Shown here: piece after piece, positions 15,933 to 19,011 of the stretch
How positions within the stretch are numbered: the stretch's first letter is position 1
Layout of the letters: every line of letters starts with the position of its first letter
Source of the DNA: DATAFF01 sp036257595
Lineage (GTDB): Bacteria > Pseudomonadota > Alphaproteobacteria > Rhizobiales > Aestuariivirgaceae
Direction: 5' to 3'
Length of the DNA stretch: 19,011 bases
NCBI GenBank assembly: GCA_036257595.1
Contig: DATAFF010000134.1
Coordinates: forward strand, 1-19,011
Position numbers and translations under genes: made by a program
The notes under the pieces: generated by a model
The model's input: the letters and a program-made list of their open reading frames with translations, nothing else
Told to the model about the DNA's origin: nothing
The model's database searches: none

Positions 15933-17282
15933 ATGAGCTTCGATTCGCTGCGTCTCAGGTTGCTGCTCGCCGGGGCCGTCTCGACGGTCCTGGCGCTCCT
16001 GCTCGCAGCCTATGTCCTGACGGTGCTGTTCGAGCGACATGTCGAGCGCCGCATCGACCAGGAGCTCGGCCTCTATCTCGATCAGATCATCGGACAGATC
16101 GAGCGGTCGGCTTCCGGCGCCATGGTGCTGGCAAGACCGCCGGTTGATCCGCGTTTCGAAAAGCCGCTTTCGGGACTTTACTGGCAGGTCGTCCAGGAAC
16201 CCACGGGAAACGTGCTGCGATCGCGGTCGCTGTGGGATTTCGAGCTCCAGCTGCCGCCTGAGCCGACGGTCGATGACGCAATTCACCACCATCGTCTTGC
16301 CGGCCCGGCAAACACCCAGCTCTATCTCCTGCAGCGCCGGATCGAGCTTCCCCCGCGCCTCGGCGGAGGAACCGCACGCATTGCCGTGGCCCTGGACACT
16401 GCCGAGGTGTCGGCGGCAGTCGGGGAGTTTGCCGCCGATCTCCTGCCGTTGCTGGCGATCATTGGCGGGCTGCTCATTGCCGCCGCCTGGTTCCAGGTGT
16501 CGGTGGGCTTGAGCCCGCTGGCGACCGTGCGCAGCCGGCTGGCGGCAATAAATTCCGGCGACAGTCGCCGGCTCGGCTCGGACTTCCCGTCCGAAGTCCG
16601 TCCCATGGCTCAGGAAATCGATCAGCTGCTCGACGCACGCGACCGGGAGCTTGCCCGTGCCAAGACGCGTGCCGCCGATCTTGCCCATGGCCTCAGGACG
16701 CCGCTTCAGGTCATTCATGCGGAGATCGAGCGCCTGCGCGCGGCGGGCCAGGCCGCCTTTGCCTCCAATCTTCAGACCGCCACCGAATCCATGCAGCGCA
16801 ATGTCGAGCGGGAGCTTGCCAGAGTGCGCCGCGCCGACCCTCTCAAGGAAACCTCGGCCAATATCAGCTCTGCGATCGATCAGGTGCTGCGCGTCATTCA
16901 GCGCACGCCTGACGGACTGCGTCTCGACTGGCTGGTGGAGGTGCCCAAGGATGCGGCAGCGCGTATCGACCGCGACGATCTGTCGGAGGCGGTCGGCAAC
17001 CTGCTCGAGAACGCGGCACGGCATGCCCGCCATGCCGTGTCGATCAATTGTGGCGCGGATGGCAAATATGTTGCCTTCAGCGTGACCGACGATGGCGCCG
17101 GCATTCCCGAGGATCGTCGGGCGGAAGCCCTGGCTCGCGGTGGCCGCCTCGACGAGCGCGGCCAGGGCAGCGGATTGGGGCTCGCCATCGTCACCGATAT
17201 CGTCGAGTCCTGGGGCGGCACGCTCACCCTTGCCGGCGCCGACCCTGGGCTTCGCGCCACCATCCGTCTTCCTGCCCCATAG
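15933..17282 (+). CDS. Sensor histidine kinase (PhoQ/QseC-like)
   Basis: A 449-residue inner-membrane kinase. TM1 is about 9-33 and TM2 about 168-190, with a periplasmic sensor region of about 135 residues between them. A HAMP-like linker follows (191-243). The H-box is LAHGLRTPLQV with His252, N-box NLLENAARH with Asn360, G1 box DDGAG (386-390) and G2 box GSGLGLAI (412-419). It would phosphorylate the adjacent regulator. The sensor region has no obvious acidic patch of the PhoQ kind, so the signal is unknown; PepSY partners on both sides suggest an envelope signal such as cations, peptides or acidity. Its stop codon directly touches operator B. Confidence 0.94.
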   Translation: MSFDSLRLRLLLAGAVSTVLALLLAAYVLTVLFERHVERRIDQELGLYLDQIIGQIERSASGAMVLARPPVDPRFEKPLSGLYWQVVQEPTGNVLRSRSLWDFELQLPPEPTVDDAIHHHRLAGPANTQLYLLQRRIELPPRLGGGTARIAVALDTAEVSAAVGEFAADLLPLLAIIGGLLIAAAWFQVSVGLSPLATVRSRLAAINSGDSRRLGSDFPSEVRPMAQEIDQLLDARDRELARAKTRAADLAHGLRTPLQVIHAEIERLRAAGQAAFASNLQTATESMQRNVERELARVRRADPLKETSANISSAIDQVLRVIQRTPDGLRLDWLVEVPKDAAARIDRDDLSEAVGNLLENAARHARHAVSINCGADGKYVAFSVTDDGAGIPEDRRAEALARGGRLDERGQGSGLGLAIVTDIVESWGGTLTLAGADPGLRATIRLPAP

Positions 17283-17321
17283 CTGACAGATTCCTGACGC
17301 TTGCTATCAGCGGCCTGTCAG
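17283..17321. promoter_or_regulatory. 39-bp four-half-site operator B (OmpR-family type)
   Basis: CTGAC at 17283 and 17294, ATCAG at 17306 and GTCAG at 17317. Spacing is 11, 12 and 11 bp, identical to operator A; 19 of 20 half-site bases agree with the dyad consensus. It starts on the base after the kinase stop codon and precedes the PepSY-like gene. Confidence 0.75.
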
Positions 17322-17332
17322 CGTCTGGAGCG

Positions 17333-17338
17333 TACTCT
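17333..17338 (+). promoter_or_regulatory. Candidate -10 box of the PepSY-like gene
   Basis: TACTCT starts 11 bp after operator B, one base closer than at operator A. The transcript would start near 17345 and include the GGAGG site before ATG 17361. Confidence 0.45.
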
Positions 17339-17360
17339 TCGCTCAAACGGAGGCAAAAAC

Positions 17361-17840
17361 ATGAGGCTCGCTGCTCTTGTCGTCGGTCTTGGTGCCGTCT
17401 TGATGTCAGCTCCGGCGGATGCCGGCGAGACCATGCGGGCCGCCTGCAATGCTCTGCCGGCAATGATCAGCAGCTCCATTCCCGATTTCTTCTCTGCCAT
17501 TCGCAGCTGCGTCAAAGCGGCCCAAGGTTCGGCTGCCCTCTACGAGATCGCCGGCACCCATCGAGGCGCGGAGCGTCGCGCCTTCTTCGACGAATCCGGC
17601 GAGCTGATCGGCTTGGACGAAACAGTCGATCTTGACTCGCTCCCGGCTCCCATTCTTGCCGTGCTGGCAGATCGTTACGCCGGCCTGCCGATCCTGCGTG
17701 TTCAGAAGCTTCGGCGCGCCACATCGGTCTATTACGAGATCCGGATCGTGAAGGATGGAACGCCGCAGGACATTCTCTTCAATGGGTCCGCGATGCGCTC
17801 AGCCTATTCCTTCACCGCGCCGGTCAGGGACGAGACATAG
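17361..17840 (+). CDS. Exported PepSY-like (DUF2874-type) protein
   Basis: A 159-residue exported protein with signal peptide 1-21 (cleavage near PADA). The region 56-142 contains two weak repeats of the PepSY-like pattern: YEIAGTHRGAERRAFFDESGE (61-81), then SLPAPILAVLADRYAGLPILRVQKL (93-117) followed by YYEIRIVKDGTPQDILFNGSA. This resembles beta-lactamase-inhibitor-like PepSY (DUF2874) proteins; family assignment is by pattern only. Cys29 and Cys50 may form a disulfide. GGAGG lies 7 nt before ATG 17361. It has its own promoter and operator B, so it is a likely regulon member. Its last 12 codons overlap the 3' end of the opposite permease gene. Confidence 0.8.
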   Translation: MRLAALVVGLGAVLMSAPADAGETMRAACNALPAMISSSIPDFFSAIRSCVKAAQGSAALYEIAGTHRGAERRAFFDESGELIGLDETVDLDSLPAPILAVLADRYAGLPILRVQKLRRATSVYYEIRIVKDGTPQDILFNGSAMRSAYSFTAPVRDET

Positions 17841-18697
17841 TGCTCGACGAAGAACGAGTAAAATATCGCGACCGGAAGTGACCCGAGCAGCGCGCCCGCC
17901 ATCAGCGAGCCCCAATGATAGACATCGCCTTCGACCAGTTGGGTCAGCACGCCGACCGGCACTGTCTTCTGCTCGGTGGACGAGATGAAGGCGAGCGCAT
18001 AGATGAACTCGTTCCACGACAGCGTGAAGGCAAAGATGCCGGCTGAGATCAGCCCGGGAACCGCCAGCGGGAGCGTGATCCTCCATAAGATCTGTAACCG
18101 CGTTGCCCCATCGATAAGCGCGCACTCCTCGAGCTCGTAGGGGATGCTCTTGAAGTACCCCATCAGCAGCCAGGTGCAGAAGGGAATGAGGAAGGTCGGA
18201 TAGGTCAGGATCAAGGCCCAGTTGCTGTCGTAAATGCCAAGGCTGTAGACCATGGTGGCGAGCGGGATGAACAGAATGCTGGGTGGCACGAGATAGGCGA
18301 GAAAGATCATGAGCCCGACCGTCGGCGCGCCCCTGAACCGCAGACGGGTGATCGCGTAGGCAGCGAGCACGCTGGCGAAGATCGACAGAAAGGTGGAGCA
18401 GATGGCGACCGTCATGGTGTTGACGAGCCATTGCGGATAGTCGGTCTCGAACAGCAGCTTCTTGATATTGGCAATCGTCGGGCTCTCGATCCACAGCGGA
18501 TTGTGCTGCGAGTAGTTATAGAGCTCCTCATTGGGTTTGAACGTCGTCACGCCCATCCAATAGAACGGAAAGAGCAGGACGAAGAGGAAGATCGCCAGGG
18601 GCAGGTAGATCGTCACCACCCGGCGCGGCAGGCTGACCAGATAGCCCATGCCGCCCTGCTCGCTGACGGCCGCCGGCGATTTGACGACGTCAGTCAT
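17804..18697 (-). CDS. ABC transporter permease, MalG type (second CUT1 sugar transporter)
   Basis: Inner-membrane subunit of a carbohydrate importer, 297 aa, about six helices after a 30-residue cytoplasmic lead. The ATPase-docking EAA loop is EECALIDGATRLQILWRITL (190-209). TTFKPNEELY after TM1 and LSWNEFIYAL in the late helix are typical of MalG proteins. Distinct from the polyol permease at 6409-7239, so it belongs to another system. ATG 18697 has GGGGGAG 3 nt upstream. Its start overlaps the preceding permease by 8 bp (ATGACTGA). The 3' end overlaps the convergent PepSY-like gene by 37 bp. No ATPase or enzyme gene follows within this window on this strand, so those parts must lie upstream, beyond the edge. 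Confidence 0.93.
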   Translation of the reverse strand: MTDVVKSPAAVSEQGGMGYLVSLPRRVVTIYLPLAIFLFVLLFPFYWMGVTTFKPNEELYNYSQHNPLWIESPTIANIKKLLFETDYPQWLVNTMTVAICSTFLSIFASVLAAYAITRLRFRGAPTVGLMIFLAYLVPPSILFIPLATMVYSLGIYDSNWALILTYPTFLIPFCTWLLMGYFKSIPYELEECALIDGATRLQILWRITLPLAVPGLISAGIFAFTLSWNEFIYALAFISSTEQKTVPVGVLTQLVEGDVYHWGSLMAGALLGSLPVAIFYSFFVEHYVSSLTGAVKE

Positions 18698-19011
18698 CGG
18701 CTCCCCCTTGCTGCCACTTGCGGCGCTGCAGGCCGTAATAGCTGAACACGGTGGCGGCGATCAGGAACGGGATCATTGCCGTCGAGATCGCCGCCCCCTG
18801 CCCCAGATCGCCGCCCGGAATGGCGCGCTGGAATGCGAGCGTCGCCATCAGATGGGTCGCATTGAGCGGCCCGCCGCGGGTGATCGCATAGATCAGCTGA
18901 AAATCGGTGAAGGTGAAGAGCACCGAAAAGGTCAGCACGACCGCGAGGATCGGCATGAGCATCGGCACCGTGACATGACGGAAACGCTGCCACGCATTGG
19001 CGCCGTCGAGT
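18690..19011 (-). CDS. ABC transporter permease, MalF type (partial, 5' end beyond window)
   Basis: C-terminal 106 residues of a sugar permease, cut by the window edge. The sequence enters in the EAA loop (LDGANAWQRFRHVTVP), then has a helix (MLMPILAVVLTFSVLFTF), the periplasmic segment TRGGPLNATHLMATLAFQRA and a last helix (IPFLIAATVFSYYGL). Residues such as YAITRGGP are typical for MalF-type CUT1 permeases. Pairs with the MalG-type gene that starts within its last codons. Confidence 0.9.
   Translation of the reverse strand, partial: LDGANAWQRFRHVTVPMLMPILAVVLTFSVLFTFTDFQLIYAITRGGPLNATHLMATLAFQRAIPGGDLGQGAAISTAMIPFLIAATVFSYYGLQRRKWQQGGADD

Noticed and set aside
15177..17033. 618-codon open frame on the minus strand opposite the regulator and kinase genes
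   Set aside because: It lies antisense to two genes with complete family motifs, has no recognisable domain of its own, and long antisense frames are common in GC-rich DNA.

Overview
The window is high-GC DNA with tightly packed genes. Its gene families (SmoEFGK-type polyol ABC transporter, BKACE/DUF849 enzyme, D-ribulokinase-type FGGY kinase, a CCTTCTCCCC/GGGGAGAAGG palindrome) point to an alphaproteobacterium, most likely of the Hyphomicrobiales (Rhizobiales). I see no rRNA, tRNA, CRISPR, transposase or phage gene. All assignments come from reading motifs by eye; no database was searched.

Layout. (1) 1-4601: a tandem-repeat tail, then small metabolic genes: glycerate 2-kinase (-), a class III aminotransferase (+), a chloroperoxidase-like alpha/beta hydrolase (-), a short AroQ-type chorismate mutase (-) and a TrmO/TsaA-type tRNA methyltransferase (+). 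(2) 4602-12343: a polyol-catabolism locus. The minus-strand operon runs binding protein, two permeases, ATPase, polyol dehydrogenase (SDR). A D-ribulokinase-type FGGY kinase and a PfkB fructokinase-like kinase are transcribed divergently. The implied route is: polyol taken up by the ABC transporter, oxidised to a ketose by the SDR, then phosphorylated by one of the two kinases. The kinase carries the TCSLV motif defined for D-ribulokinases, so ribitol to D-ribulose to D-ribulose-5-phosphate is a good candidate branch; the PfkB kinase suggests a ketohexose branch. No dedicated regulator gene is present in the window. (3) 12344-14360: a small secreted protein with two Cys-bounded repeats, a GreA/GreB-family protein, a BKACE enzyme, and a REP-like palindrome. 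(4) 14370-17840: a two-component system (OmpR-type regulator and PhoQ/QseC-like kinase) surrounded by three small exported PepSY or PepSY-like proteins, one ending in 13 consecutive acidic residues. (5) 17804-19011: two permeases of a second CUT1 sugar ABC transporter, the first cut by the window edge.

The most striking signal is a 39-bp dyad, CTGAC-N6-CTGAC-N7-RTCAG-N6-GTCAG, found with identical spacing at 14881-14919 and 17283-17321. It sits in front of both PepSY promoters of region 4, 11-12 bp upstream of a candidate -10 box each time. The 11-bp half-site period is what OmpR/PhoB-family regulators use, so I propose these are the binding sites of the regulator encoded between them. This defines a self-contained, autoregulated TCS/PepSY envelope module. 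The first PepSY mRNA is predicted to be leaderless.

A second theme is extreme compaction: all four convergent gene pairs whose 3' ends both lie in the window meet with 0-3 bp between them or overlap by 4 or 37 bp.
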